From: an uncultured Duodenibacillus sp.
GTDB lineage: Bacteria; Pseudomonadota; Gammaproteobacteria; Burkholderiales; Burkholderiaceae_F
Length of the DNA stretch: 64,000 nt
NCBI GenBank assembly: GCA_944388865.1
Contig: CALXKM010000010.1
Coordinates: forward strand, 55,196 to 119,195
Direction of reading: 5' to 3'
Shown here: piece by piece, positions 9,603-18,749 of the stretch
Numbering within the stretch: the stretch's first letter is position 1
Layout: each line of letters starts with the position of its first letter
Translations under genes and position numbers: made by a program
The notes under the pieces: generated by a model
Seen by the model: only the letters and a program-made list of their open reading frames with translations
What the model was told of the DNA's origin: nothing
Databases searched by the model: none

Positions 9603-11549
9603 TTATGAACGAGTGTCGGCAGCGGCCGATTTGGCTTGCGGCATAGGGTAGACGAGACAGGAAGCCAACTCTTTGGCCTGAGGGTCGCCGCAGGCGAGCA
9701 GGTGTTCGTGGACGATGTTGCGCACGCTTGCGCAGGTGTCGCACCGACGAAGCTTTTTCATTAAATCGCAGGCCTGAGCCGCGTTGTAGGTAAAGAGTTT
9801 TTCTTTCTGGGACAAAAGTCTGGCGCAGTCCATGGAGAAGTTTCTCAAGCCCATGCCCAGCAAAAGCTTGGCGTAGATTGGATCTGCAGCAACTTCGCCG
9901 CATACGCTGATCTCTTTGCCTGCACGGTTGGCCGTCGAGATGGTTTTTGATAGAACTGAAAGGACAGCCGGATGCATCGGGTCGTAGATTTGGCTCACAG
10001 ATGCGTCTTCTCGGTCAACGGCAAGCATGTACTGGATCAAATCGTTTGTTCCGATGCTCACGAAATCCAGTTTACGCAGAAAAATAGGCAACGATATGGC
10101 AACGGCTGGAACTTCAATCATGCCTCCCAAAGAGATGTGCTCTGCATAGGAGGTGCCGCGGTCTTTGAGCTCCTGCTGAGCTCTTTTGATGTACTCCGTC
10201 ACAATCTGAATTTCCGAAACGCGCGAAAGCATGGGAATGAGAATGCGCACGTTGCCGTCGCAAGCAGCACGCAAAATAGCGCGCAGCTGCGTGAGAAAAA
10301 GCTCGGGAAAACCGAGAGAGAAGCGGATGGCTCGTTGTCCAAGGGCTGGATTGACGACGGTTGCGTCGGCATCGTATCCGATGCTCTCAAGAGCTTGCTC
10401 AGAGGGCATTTTGTCGCCGCCGAGATCAGCCGTACGGATTGTGACGGGCTTTCCCTTCATGGCGCGCACGACGCGGCGGTAGGTTTCGAATTGTTCGTCT
10501 TCGCTTGGCAGTACCGGTCGGTTCATGAAGAGAAACTCAGAACGAAATAGACCGATGCCGTCGGCGCCGCTGCTGACGGCATCACGCACGTCTTCGGGCA
10601 GAGCAATATTGGCAAACAAGTGCAGCGTTTCGCCGTCGGCAGTGGCGGCAGGAGTGCTTTTGAGCTCCTTGAGTCTTGCACGAACGGCTTTGAGCTGCTG
10701 AATGCGGTTCGAGATTCGAGGCAACAGCTCGGTCTCAGGATTGACGGTGAGAAGGCCTCGATCTGCATCCAGCAAAAGCACATCGTCGTTTTCGATGCGC
10801 TCCCGGGCGCCGGCAACATGAACAAGAGTCGGAATTTCAAGCGAGCGGGCCAAAATAGCCGTATGTGAGGTGAGCGATCCGTTTTCAATTACTAGACCGG
10901 TAATCGAAATGTCGCGGCGACGCTTCAGAATCAAAACATCTGCGGGGCTTAAATCTTCGGCAACAAGAATGACTGCGCTGTCGCGCATAGCTTGCGTGAC
11001 GGTATCGGCTGGGCGTCTGCGGCCTGTTAGTACGCGCTGCACGCGTTCGACCACTTGCGCGATGTCTTCAACGCGTTCGGCAAGGTAGTCGTCGTCGAAC
11101 TCTTCAAACGCGCGGCGAAGATCTTCAAGCTTAATCGAGAGAGCCCATTCGGCATTGATCAGGCGGTCGCGAATAATTTCCTGAGTATCCGTGAGGAGGG
11201 ATTCATCCTTGAGGATCTGGCAGTGCATCTCGATGAAGGCAACTGCTTCCGGCGGAGCATCGCCGTGCGAGGAGTTCTCAAGCAATTCGCCGAGCTCCTT
11301 TGCAACGGTGTTGATTGCCGCGCGCAGGCGAGTGAATTCTGCTCGCGTTTGATTTTTCTCTATGGAAAAATGAGGAACTTCAAGTTCGCCTTCGCCAAGT
11401 TGCTGTGCGTAGCCAAAAGCAACGCCGCTGCAGACCTTTGTGCCCGCAAGGGAAAACGATTCGATGCGAGGGGCAATTTCCTGCTGCATCTGCGCTGATT
11501 CTTCCGCAGCAGCATCGTCAGTGCAGACCTTTTCAATTTCTTCGGACAT
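9603..11549 (-). CDS. ptsI: PTS enzyme I (phosphoenolpyruvate-protein phosphotransferase)
   Basis: A 648-residue enzyme I that takes phosphate from PEP and passes it to HPr. The phosphorylated His is His229 in NGSLTSHTAILARS. Downstream are the PEP-utilising signature (GGMIEVPAVAIS) and the catalytic Cys in ISVCGEVAADP. A roughly 25-residue charged N-terminal extension and a Cys-containing C-terminal tail (RRCDTCASVRN) exceed the usual length of about 575. It is preceded by ptsH and an EIIA gene, the EIIA-HPr-EI arrangement of Betaproteobacteria that usually lacks sugar permeases and acts in regulation. Confidence 0.95.
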   Translation of the reverse strand: MSEEIEKVCTDDAAAEESAQMQQEIAPRIESFSLAGTKVCSGVAFGYAQQLGEGELEVPHFSIEKNQTRAEFTRLRAAINTVAKELGELLENSSHGDAPPEAVAFIEMHCQILKDESLLTDTQEIIRDRLINAEWALSIKLEDLRRAFEEFDDDYLAERVEDIAQVVERVQRVLTGRRRPADTVTQAMRDSAVILVAEDLSPADVLILKRRRDISITGLVIENGSLTSHTAILARSLEIPTLVHVAGARERIENDDVLLLDADRGLLTVNPETELLPRISNRIQQLKAVRARLKELKSTPAATADGETLHLFANIALPEDVRDAVSSGADGIGLFRSEFLFMNRPVLPSEDEQFETYRRVVRAMKGKPVTIRTADLGGDKMPSEQALESIGYDADATVVNPALGQRAIRFSLGFPELFLTQLRAILRAACDGNVRILIPMLSRVSEIQIVTEYIKRAQQELKDRGTSYAEHISLGGMIEVPAVAISLPIFLRKLDFVSIGTNDLIQYMLAVDREDASVSQIYDPMHPAVLSVLSKTISTANRAGKEISVCGEVAADPIYAKLLLGMGLRNFSMDCARLLSQKEKLFTYNAAQACDLMKKLRRCDTCASVRNIVHEHLLACGDPQAKELASCLVYPMPQAKSAAADTRS

Positions 11550-11552
11550 GGA

Positions 11553-11822
11553 TTACTCGTCTTCTCCGAATTTGGACTGAAAAAGCGCGCAGACGGCTTC
11601 AAGCGCAGCAACATCGCTGCGGCCCTGCGTTGAGATCGTGAGTTCATCACCGCACTTGGCGGCAAGCGTCATGACCGCGAGAATGGACTTTGCATCAACG
11701 GTTTTTTCACCTTTTTGGATGGTGACGGAACACTCGAACAAATTGGCGGTTTTGGTTAAAAGTGCAGCCGGCCGGGCATGCAAACCGAGTTTGTTGGTGA
11801 TGGTGACGGTGCGGGAAGTCAT
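11553..11822 (-). CDS. ptsH: PTS phosphocarrier HPr
   Basis: An 89-residue HPr. The phosphorylated His is in NKLGLHARPAALL and the regulatory Ser region is DAKSILAVMTLAA, so both histidine and serine phosphorylation sites are kept. I set the start at 11822 (MTSRTVTITNK); the longer frame from 11882 overlaps the preceding EIIA gene and adds 20 non-family residues. The stop is three bases from ptsI. Together with EIIA it forms a phosphorelay that usually senses PEP/pyruvate or nitrogen status. Confidence 0.95.
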   Translation of the reverse strand: MTSRTVTITNKLGLHARPAALLTKTANLFECSVTIQKGEKTVDAKSILAVMTLAAKCGDELTISTQGRSDVAALEAVCALFQSKFGEDE

Positions 11823-11853
11823 GGAAAAAAGAGTTTTCTTTAGTGGATGCAAA

Positions 11854-12243
11854 TTACGCAGTTTCGGGGCTGATGCTGACAATGCCGGCCCGGCGAATCA
11901 TTTCGACGAGTTCCTCCACCGGTTCATCTATGTGGCACAGTGCCGTCAGAATCATCGGAAGATTGACGCCGGAGACAACAATGTCTTGCGCTCCCGCAAG
12001 CGATTCCGCAATATTTGAAGGCGTTGCGCCGACAATGTCGGTGAAAATGATGGCTGGTTTGTCGCTGGCCTCAAGCCGGCAACGGATGTCGGCGGCGACT
12101 TGTTCAGCGTCGGCATCGGCCGCAACGTCGCAGGCTTCAATGCGACCATTTATGCGGTGGTCGTAGCTGTAGACATGCATGGCGCAGTTTTTCAATGCAC
12201 TTGCCAAAGGAGCATGAGCGATAATGAATAGGGATGTAGACAC
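11854..12243 (-). CDS. PTS EIIA component, mannose/fructose type
   Basis: A 129-residue EIIA-Man-fold protein. The phosphoacceptor is His10 in LFIIAHAPLASAL, and FTDIVGATPSN matches the family's second conserved loop. There are no EIIB, EIIC or EIID genes nearby, so it most likely ends a regulatory rather than a transport phosphorelay. Start is GTG at 12243. It is the first gene of EIIA-ptsH-ptsI and diverges from the DUF1840 gene, with a 144-base gap that must hold both promoters; I see no strong consensus in it. Confidence 0.9.
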   Translation of the reverse strand: MSTSLFIIAHAPLASALKNCAMHVYSYDHRINGRIEACDVAADADAEQVAADIRCRLEASDKPAIIFTDIVGATPSNIAESLAGAQDIVVSGVNLPMILTALCHIDEPVEELVEMIRRAGIVSISPETA

Positions 12244-12387
12244 GATACTGGTCAGATGAATTCCGATGTTGCGAAGTCTACATGAGAGGCACAGACGCTG
12301 GAGCCGAGCGGTGAATGTGAGTTCATGTCGAACAGGCGTCTAAAGGCGGCGAATAAGAAGAAACAGGAAAAAGGAAAGAGGGAAAGC

Positions 12388-12771
12388 ATGTCATTGTTGG
12401 AATTCCGGTCCCCAGCGGCCGGCGGATTTTTCATGATGCCGGAAACTTTTGCGTCAATCTGCAAAGTGATCGGCAGGCCCTATGCGGAATCGGGCTGTTG
12501 GCTGCCGGAGTATCAGGCGGGCATTATTGAAAAGCTTGAGGCGGAAATCGAGCGCGAGAAGGTGCTGCTTGATGCGCTTAAAAAACGCGAACGCGAGCGT
12601 GAGTTGGCCGGCCGCAGCGTTTTTAAATCTTTTGAAGAAGAAGAAAAAGAAGAAGAGGAAAAGAAAAAGGCAAAAGAACGGGTGAGTTTTGCCATGAGAG
12701 TTTTCCCGTTGCTTGAAATGCTGCGTGAGGCTCAGAAGAAAGAAGTCAAGGTGATGTGGGGTGTGCCTTAG
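12388..12771 (+). CDS. DUF1840 family protein
   Basis: A 127-residue protein whose start at 12388 follows a purine-rich AGGAAAGAGGGAAAG stretch. It begins MSLLEFRSPAAGGFFMMPET and ends with FPLLEMLREAQK...VMWGVP, both typical of DUF1840, a small family common in Betaproteobacteria. A central stretch (about residues 50-105) is very rich in Glu and Lys, including runs of consecutive Glu, and is probably helical or coiled coil. Function is unknown. It converges on trkH with only seven bases between stops. Confidence 0.8.
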   Translation: MSLLEFRSPAAGGFFMMPETFASICKVIGRPYAESGCWLPEYQAGIIEKLEAEIEREKVLLDALKKRERERELAGRSVFKSFEEEEKEEEEKKKAKERVSFAMRVFPLLEMLREAQKKEVKVMWGVP

Positions 12772-12778
12772 TTGTCGG

Positions 12779-14251
12779 CTAAAACCGCCAGAATGTACGG
12801 GTAAAGAGTACGAAGACTGTCACAAGCTCCAGGCGGCCGATGAGCATCAGGAAAGTGCACAGCCAAAGCTGGGTATCGGATAGGACGGAAAAGTTTGAGT
12901 AGGGGCCGACGATGCCCAATCCAGGGCCGAGATTGGTGATGCAGGCCACTGTTGTCGAGATGGCGCTCATCAGATCGAGTCCTGTAATCATCAGCACGAG
13001 CGTGACCAAAATGGAGACACCTAGCCACAACACCATAAATGACAGAGCGGAAAAGACAACGGAATTGCTCACAACGCTGTCGCCGATCCGCAGCGGTTCG
13101 ACCGCTTTGGGATAAAGAGTAAGCGTAAATTGACGCGTAGTCTGGCGAAAAAGAATGATGGCGCGCATCATCTTCATGCCGCCGCCGGTGCTTCCTCCGC
13201 ATGTGGCAAAACATGCAGCGCAGAACATCAGCATGGGCGCGGCTGCGGGCCACAAGCTGAAGTCAGCCGTTGCAAAGCCGGATGTAGAAATAATGCTGAT
13301 TGTGTTGAAGGCTGCATAGCGAAGCGCCGTCAGCGGATCATCGTAAATGCCTCTGTCGTAGAGAATTGCCGTAACGACGGCTACCATGATGAGGACAGTA
13401 AGCAACCACGCACGACATTCAATACTGCGGAAGTAGCCCAAGAGGGATTTCGCGCGCCAGGCTAGAAAATGCAGTGAGAAGCTGATGCCGCAGATGGTCA
13501 TGAAAAACATGCCGATGAGTTCAATGTCAATGCTGTTCCAGTAACCGTAACTTGCATCGTGTGAAGAGAATCCTCCGAGACTGACCGTGGAGAATGCGTG
13601 CAACATGCTGTCAAATGTGCTCATGCCTGCAAGCTTGAAGGCAAATGCGCAGGCCAGACTCAAACACAGATAAATGGACCACAAGCCCTTTGCTGTGTCG
13701 GCGATGCGGGGGGTTAGTCGGGCTTCTTTCATCGGACCGGAAAATTCTGCCTTGAATATCTGCGAGCCGCCCACGCCTAGGGCGGGCAAAATGGCAACGG
13801 CCAAAACGAGAATTCCCATTCCCCCCAGCCAACTCAGAAAGCATCGCCAGAAATTGATGGATTCTGGCAGCTTGTCAAGGTTTTCCAGCACTGAGGCGCA
13901 TGTCGTCGTCGTGCCGCTCATGGCTTCAAAAAAGGCATAGGTGAAGTTGATGCCGGGAATGCCTAGGTAGAGAGGAATGCTGGCAAAAAGAGGAATTGCC
14001 AGCCAAATGAACGTTGCCAGCAGAAATCCGTCGCGCGGCATCAACTCTCGCCGGTCTTTGCGGGTGAGAAATAAGAAAAATACGCCGGTGACAAAGCAGA
14101 TGAAAGCTCCCGTCAAAAAGCCATCTCCAGCGCCGTCATGATAGTAGACCGACACTACGTAGGGCAGCATCATGATGAAGGCAAAGGAAATTAGCACCGG
14201 GGCGGTGATGTTTAAAACAGGAAAAAGGATGTAGCGCAGTCCGTGGAGCAT
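12779..14251 (-). CDS. trkH: Trk-type potassium uptake protein TrkH
   Basis: A 490-residue channel-like K+ transporter with four repeated membrane-pore-membrane units. Pore loops are visible at SGTTTTCASVL, STVSLGGFSSHDAS, ISTSGFATADFS and ACITNLGPGLG. The usual Gly of the first filter (TTTGA in E. coli TrkH) is Cys118 here; the other three filter glycines are present. The regulatory subunit TrkA is encoded 15 bases upstream, and the pair ends a long operon beginning with fmt. The last residues LFTRTFWRF are the normal TrkH terminus. Confidence 0.95.
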   Translation of the reverse strand: MLHGLRYILFPVLNITAPVLISFAFIMMLPYVVSVYYHDGAGDGFLTGAFICFVTGVFFLFLTRKDRRELMPRDGFLLATFIWLAIPLFASIPLYLGIPGINFTYAFFEAMSGTTTTCASVLENLDKLPESINFWRCFLSWLGGMGILVLAVAILPALGVGGSQIFKAEFSGPMKEARLTPRIADTAKGLWSIYLCLSLACAFAFKLAGMSTFDSMLHAFSTVSLGGFSSHDASYGYWNSIDIELIGMFFMTICGISFSLHFLAWRAKSLLGYFRSIECRAWLLTVLIMVAVVTAILYDRGIYDDPLTALRYAAFNTISIISTSGFATADFSLWPAAAPMLMFCAACFATCGGSTGGGMKMMRAIILFRQTTRQFTLTLYPKAVEPLRIGDSVVSNSVVFSALSFMVLWLGVSILVTLVLMITGLDLMSAISTTVACITNLGPGLGIVGPYSNFSVLSDTQLWLCTFLMLIGRLELVTVFVLFTRTFWRF

Positions 14252-14266
14252 GATGTCGGGCCTCCT

Positions 14267-15676
14267 CTAGAAGAAGCCCACGTCGACGGCAAAAAGCTTT
14301 TCGACCTGCGGGATGGTGCGCTTGTTGGGAACAAAGACGATGACGCTGTCTTCTGATTCAATGGTGAGGTTTGGCGTGGCAATGAAGACTTCCGGTTCCT
14401 GAGAGGTGGAATCTTCACGCACGATTGCTGCAATTGATACGCCTTCTGGAAGCGCCAGTTCAGAGATGCGTTTGCCGACCACCTGAGAACTTTTTTTGTT
14501 ACCGTGTGCGACGATTTCGAGCGCTTCGGCTACACCGCGGCGCAGCGAATAGGCTGCCAACACATCTCCGTGGCGCACATGACGAAGCAGTTCGCCAATC
14601 GTGGCTTGCGTGACTGAGACGGTGATGTCAATTTGCGAACCCTGCATCAGATTGCTGAAAGTTGTGCTGTCGGTGAGCGCAATGACGCGGCGGGCTCCCA
14701 TTTTCTTTGCCAGAAGTGAGCCCATGATATTGGTCTCATCGTGGCGGCTAAGTGCAACAAAGAGGTCGCAACGATCAATGCCGGCGCTCTCGAGCGCCTC
14801 TTCGTCAATGATAGAGCCCTCGACAAAAAGAGTGTTTTTTGGCGCTTCAGAAGCGAGCTTTTTGCACAGATCGCGGTTCGTATCAAGGATGTTGATTTCA
14901 TAATTGCGACGCGAATCCGGTCCATTGAGCTTGTGCGCGAGCTGGAGTGCAAGCGAGGCATCACCTCCGACGATGATGCGACGGATGGACTTTTCGTGGT
15001 GGCGCAATTCTGAAATTACGCGGCGAACATCACGTCCGGAGGCCAGCGCGATGACCTCATCGCCACTTTCGATGACGGTGTCTTCCGTCAAATCAAGTCT
15101 GCGATTGCGTCGGAAGACGGCAATGATGCGCGCTGGTACCCTGGGCAGATGAACGGCCAGGTCGCCAGCGGGGCGGCCGACCAGGGGGCTGCCCGCAACG
15201 GTGCGCACGCTGAAAAGCATGGCTCGGCCTTCTGCGAAATCAATGATCTGCAACGCTTCAGGAAATTCGATCAGACGCAGAATTGATTCAGTGAGAGCCT
15301 CCTCAGGCCATATGGAGCTCGTAATCTGAAAGCCTTCTTCGGCCATCAGGCGAGGGTATTGTCTGAGTTCGCTGTTGCGTACGCGGGCAATGCGCGTGGG
15401 AATGTTAAATAGTCTGGAGGCAAGCAGACAGACAGCCATATTGATTTCGTCGCTTGCCGTTACGGCAACGACCATGTCCGCATCCTCTGCGCCGGCCTGA
15501 CGCAAAACATCAGGTGAAGTGGCGCTGCCGACAATGCCCCGCAGATCAAGCCGATCCTGCAGTTCTTCGATACGCGAAGAATCGGTGTCAACGACGGTGA
15601 TGTCGTTGGCTTCATCAACGAGGGATTCAGCGACCGATCGGCCAATGCGGCCTGCACCAATAATGAGAATCTGCAT
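14267..15676 (-). CDS. trkA: Trk system potassium regulatory subunit TrkA
   Basis: A 469-residue cytosolic protein with two RCK_N-RCK_C tandem units. The first Rossmann fold opens MQILIIGAGRIGRSVAESL with the NAD-binding GxGxxG, and the second begins RRIIVGGDASLALQLAHKL. It gates TrkH in response to nucleotides. It lies between the NtrX-like regulator and trkH; the 73-base gap upstream may hold an internal promoter. Length is close to E. coli TrkA (458). Confidence 0.95.
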   Translation of the reverse strand: MQILIIGAGRIGRSVAESLVDEANDITVVDTDSSRIEELQDRLDLRGIVGSATSPDVLRQAGAEDADMVVAVTASDEINMAVCLLASRLFNIPTRIARVRNSELRQYPRLMAEEGFQITSSIWPEEALTESILRLIEFPEALQIIDFAEGRAMLFSVRTVAGSPLVGRPAGDLAVHLPRVPARIIAVFRRNRRLDLTEDTVIESGDEVIALASGRDVRRVISELRHHEKSIRRIIVGGDASLALQLAHKLNGPDSRRNYEINILDTNRDLCKKLASEAPKNTLFVEGSIIDEEALESAGIDRCDLFVALSRHDETNIMGSLLAKKMGARRVIALTDSTTFSNLMQGSQIDITVSVTQATIGELLRHVRHGDVLAAYSLRRGVAEALEIVAHGNKKSSQVVGKRISELALPEGVSIAAIVREDSTSQEPEVFIATPNLTIESEDSVIVFVPNKRTIPQVEKLFAVDVGFF

Positions 15677-15749
15677 GCAACGCGGCTCTCCGAGCTATCT
15701 CTGAGAGCCGAAAAATTAAGTTGATCAATGCCCTGATTGTAGCGGCGGA

Positions 15750-16460
15750 TTAATTCTGCGCGCCGGGCTCCTCGCCGTCTTTGTGCTGCGGATGACGCAC
15801 GATTTCCATGTTAAGCGCTTTGAGCTTTCTGTAAAGATGGGTTCTTTCAAGTCCTGCATGGCGCGCAACGCGCGTCATTTGGTAGGACTCATGGCGCATC
15901 AATGCCAGCAGATAGGCTCTTTCAGTCGTCTCACGGACTTCCCGCAACGTTTTGCTGAAATCAATCACCATATCAGCGCCCGGCACGACAAGCTTAGGCA
16001 TTTCTTCTTGCTTTTCAGGAACATCAAAATTCGCAGGCGGCACGGGCGGAGCCTGCACGGCAGCAGGCTGATACTTGGAAAATGCACTGATGCGATTTTT
16101 AACGTCCAGTCCGTGACGCACGGAGTCAAGAAGCTTTTGCATGGAAATTGGTTTTTCCAGAAACGCCAAAGCTCCAAACTTTGTGGCTTCCACAGCCGTT
16201 TCAATGGTCCCGTGTCCGCTCATCATAATGACCGGACAATGGAGCATCTTGCGAACTCCCCATTCCTTGAGCAACGTGATGCCGTCGGTGTCCGGCATCC
16301 AAATGTCGAGAAGAATCAGGTCAAACTGCTCCTGCGACATCAGAACGCGCGCAGCTTCGGCGTTTTCAGCGGCATACACCGTGTAGCCTTCCTCATCAAG
16401 AATTTCGGAAAGTAATTCGCGTATGCCTATTTCATCGTCGACAATCAGAATATTGGCCAT
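15750..16460 (-). CDS. NtrX-like response regulator lacking the AAA+ domain
   Basis: A 236-residue regulator. The receiver domain has the acidic pair ILIVDDE, phospho-acceptor Asp in LILLDIWMPDTDG (about residue 52) and Lys in FLEKPIS. A Pro/Ala-rich linker (about 130-155) leads to a C-terminal Fis-type helix-turn-helix (ERTHLYRKLKALNM). The central sigma-54 AAA+ ATPase of true NtrX is absent, with no frameshift to explain it. It is probably phosphorylated by the kinase encoded upstream and would bind DNA without directly activating sigma-54. Known in some Burkholderiales. Confidence 0.88.
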   Translation of the reverse strand: MANILIVDDEIGIRELLSEILDEEGYTVYAAENAEAARVLMSQEQFDLILLDIWMPDTDGITLLKEWGVRKMLHCPVIMMSGHGTIETAVEATKFGALAFLEKPISMQKLLDSVRHGLDVKNRISAFSKYQPAAVQAPPVPPANFDVPEKQEEMPKLVVPGADMVIDFSKTLREVRETTERAYLLALMRHESYQMTRVARHAGLERTHLYRKLKALNMEIVRHPQHKDGEEPGAQN

Positions 16461-16535
16461 AGGGGTTCTTGTGTCCTTTTGCGAGAGCTTGAAGCAAAGC
16501 CTTCGGCAACCGTCTCAAACAAGCATCCTAACACA

Positions 16536-18737
16536 TCAGAAATTTTGTACAGAGGATGACGAATTTTCGATTTTAGGCGGCAAACATGGAAAAACTATGA
16601 CAATTTGCGCTCCGAGCACGTCCCCCTTGAGATCCGTGCGATTGCCGAGGGTAATGCGGGCATGATGTTCTTCAATGATCTTCTTTACCATCGGCAGGCC
16701 AAGTCCCGTGCCTGTAGGCTTGGTTGTCGTATAGGGTTCGAAGGCTCGCGCCAGAATGTGGGGAGAAAAGCCTGGGCCGTTGTCTTCCAAAACAACGCGG
16801 ATGGCTTCAATTGTGCCGTCAGGGCGTCGTATGCCTGTGCTTGAGAGGCGAATTTCGACTCTTTCTTGTCCTTGCGTTGCATCTATGGCGTTGCTGATGA
16901 TGTTGTGCAGGACTTGCCGCAACTGCCCTGCATCGCCGGCTATCTTGGGCAACCCCTGTTCGAGTGCTACCGTAAGCGGTGTGCCGGCTGTGGAGTAGAA
17001 CTCCTCGAGCTCGCCGAAGAATTGGTTCAGATCCATTGGTTCAAGTACAGCTGCAGGCAGTTTGGCGTAATCACGAAAATCGTTGACCATCTGCTTCATG
17101 GCATCCACCTGCGTGATGATCGTACGGCTTGTGCGGTGCAGCAGCGCCGCATCCTTTTCGCAGAGCTTGCCGGCAAGTTTCATTTCCAATCTTTCGGTCG
17201 CAAGTCGAATCGGCGTCAGAGGATTTTTTATTTCGTGGGCCAGACGTCTGGCGACCTCTCCCCAGGCAACGGCGCGCTGAGCTTCGAGCACGGCGGAGAT
17301 GTCGTCAAAGACGATCACCCATCCTTGGCCTCTGGCGTCGGTATCAAGACGTGCCGCGCGGATGAAGAGAAAAATGGAGGCATCAATGTCGTGCCGCGGC
17401 AGTTCGAGTTCAAATCTGATGTCTTTTCCTTTGTCTGCGAGCTGAATTTCATCGGTGAGTGCACGGGCAAATTCGGGTGCAATGGAAGTAAGAGGCATGC
17501 CGCGGGAAAGGTTTGAGACGCCTAGAATGCCGGCAGCTGATGCATTTGTGAGTCTCACGGTGAGGCGATCGTCGGTGACGATGACGCCCGATGAAAGATT
17601 TTCAAGGATAAGCTCAAGGTTTGCGCGCGCCTGCTCGGCTTGTTTTTTTTGCTTTTCAATGGTGCCGCGGGCTTCGGCCACTTGCGCAATCATGACGTTG
17701 AAGGATTGCGTGAGCGCGTTGATTTCGCTTTTGCCAGCGAATTCCTTAATGGGACGCAGATCGCCTTCGGCAACCTTTCGCGTGCCCTTGGCAAGCTGCA
17801 TGACCGGTGCAGACATGTTTCTGGCAAAAGTCAGGGCTAGAGCTACGGCTCCGAGTACGGCCAACACCATCGTCAGGGTAAGCGTCACGCCGTAGATGTT
17901 TCTCAAGCCAGATCGGGCAAGCACCAGTTCCTGATAATTGCGATAGCCTTGGATAAGGTCAAAGGTGTGTCCGGCGAATTCTCGAGGAATCAGCTGCGAG
18001 AGCTGCAGAAAGCTCGACGGCTTGAGGCTTGCGGACATTTCAAGAGGCACCAGAGCGCGAATGCGAAGCAAATCGTCGGACTCAAGCTGATCGCCTTCGA
18101 GCATGTAGATGCCGTTGTTGAGGGCGGCTTTGTTGAGCTGCTCGACGGTAGGGCGATCGATGATGGTAGCCGCTGTTGGCGAAAAAGAACTCAGCAGAAT
18201 TTCTCCGGTGGAAGAAAAGACGATGGCAGAGGCTGCATTGGTTGTCTCGCGCATTCTGTCGAGTGTGACCGCACGATCAGCTTTAGATGTGGCGTTGATG
18301 ATGGAGGCGATGCGAAGTGCGGTTTGGCGCAGGTTTTTTTGTTCGCGGTCAATGATTTCACTTGAAAAAGCGACGCCGGAATCCAGAGCTTGCTCAATGC
18401 GCACATCAAACCAGGAGTCAATCGAGCGACCGATGAATTGGTTTGAAACCATGTAGATGAGCAAGCAAGGCAAAATGGCGGCCGCTGACATCGTCACAGC
18501 CAGACGGGCAGTCATTTTCGAGCCGAATACGCCTTTTTGGAAGCGTTTGACCATTCGGTAGGTAATCGCAACGACGAATGCAAAAAGAGTAAGCGTTGCG
18601 AAAATATTGATGACGAGCAGCACAGGAAAGTAGCGCTCGAAATCTGCTGAATTCGAACCTCCGGCAGCAAGCGTGATTAAAAGGCCTGCACCGAGTGCTA
18701 CAGCCGAGAAAAAAACGATCCGCAACCAGTTGAGCAT
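16536..18737 (-). CDS. NtrY-like membrane sensor histidine kinase
   Basis: A 733-residue kinase. Transmembrane segments lie near residues 7-25, 40-60 and 80-100, followed by an extracytoplasmic sensor region, another membrane helix near 275-300, a HAMP segment (AKGTRKVAEGDLRPI), a PAS domain, HisKA with the phospho-His in RRLAHEIKNPLTPIRLA, and HATPase boxes NIISNAIDA, DNGPGFS and GTGLGLPMV. Likely partner is the NtrX-like regulator 75 bases downstream. The pair sits between DUF4390 and trkA, a conserved Burkholderiales arrangement. Signal is unknown. Confidence 0.92.
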   Translation of the reverse strand: MLNWLRIVFFSAVALGAGLLITLAAGGSNSADFERYFPVLLVINIFATLTLFAFVVAITYRMVKRFQKGVFGSKMTARLAVTMSAAAILPCLLIYMVSNQFIGRSIDSWFDVRIEQALDSGVAFSSEIIDREQKNLRQTALRIASIINATSKADRAVTLDRMRETTNAASAIVFSSTGEILLSSFSPTAATIIDRPTVEQLNKAALNNGIYMLEGDQLESDDLLRIRALVPLEMSASLKPSSFLQLSQLIPREFAGHTFDLIQGYRNYQELVLARSGLRNIYGVTLTLTMVLAVLGAVALALTFARNMSAPVMQLAKGTRKVAEGDLRPIKEFAGKSEINALTQSFNVMIAQVAEARGTIEKQKKQAEQARANLELILENLSSGVIVTDDRLTVRLTNASAAGILGVSNLSRGMPLTSIAPEFARALTDEIQLADKGKDIRFELELPRHDIDASIFLFIRAARLDTDARGQGWVIVFDDISAVLEAQRAVAWGEVARRLAHEIKNPLTPIRLATERLEMKLAGKLCEKDAALLHRTSRTIITQVDAMKQMVNDFRDYAKLPAAVLEPMDLNQFFGELEEFYSTAGTPLTVALEQGLPKIAGDAGQLRQVLHNIISNAIDATQGQERVEIRLSSTGIRRPDGTIEAIRVVLEDNGPGFSPHILARAFEPYTTTKPTGTGLGLPMVKKIIEEHHARITLGNRTDLKGDVLGAQIVIVFPCLPPKIENSSSSVQNF

Positions 18738-18749
18738 GATGGCGACTGC

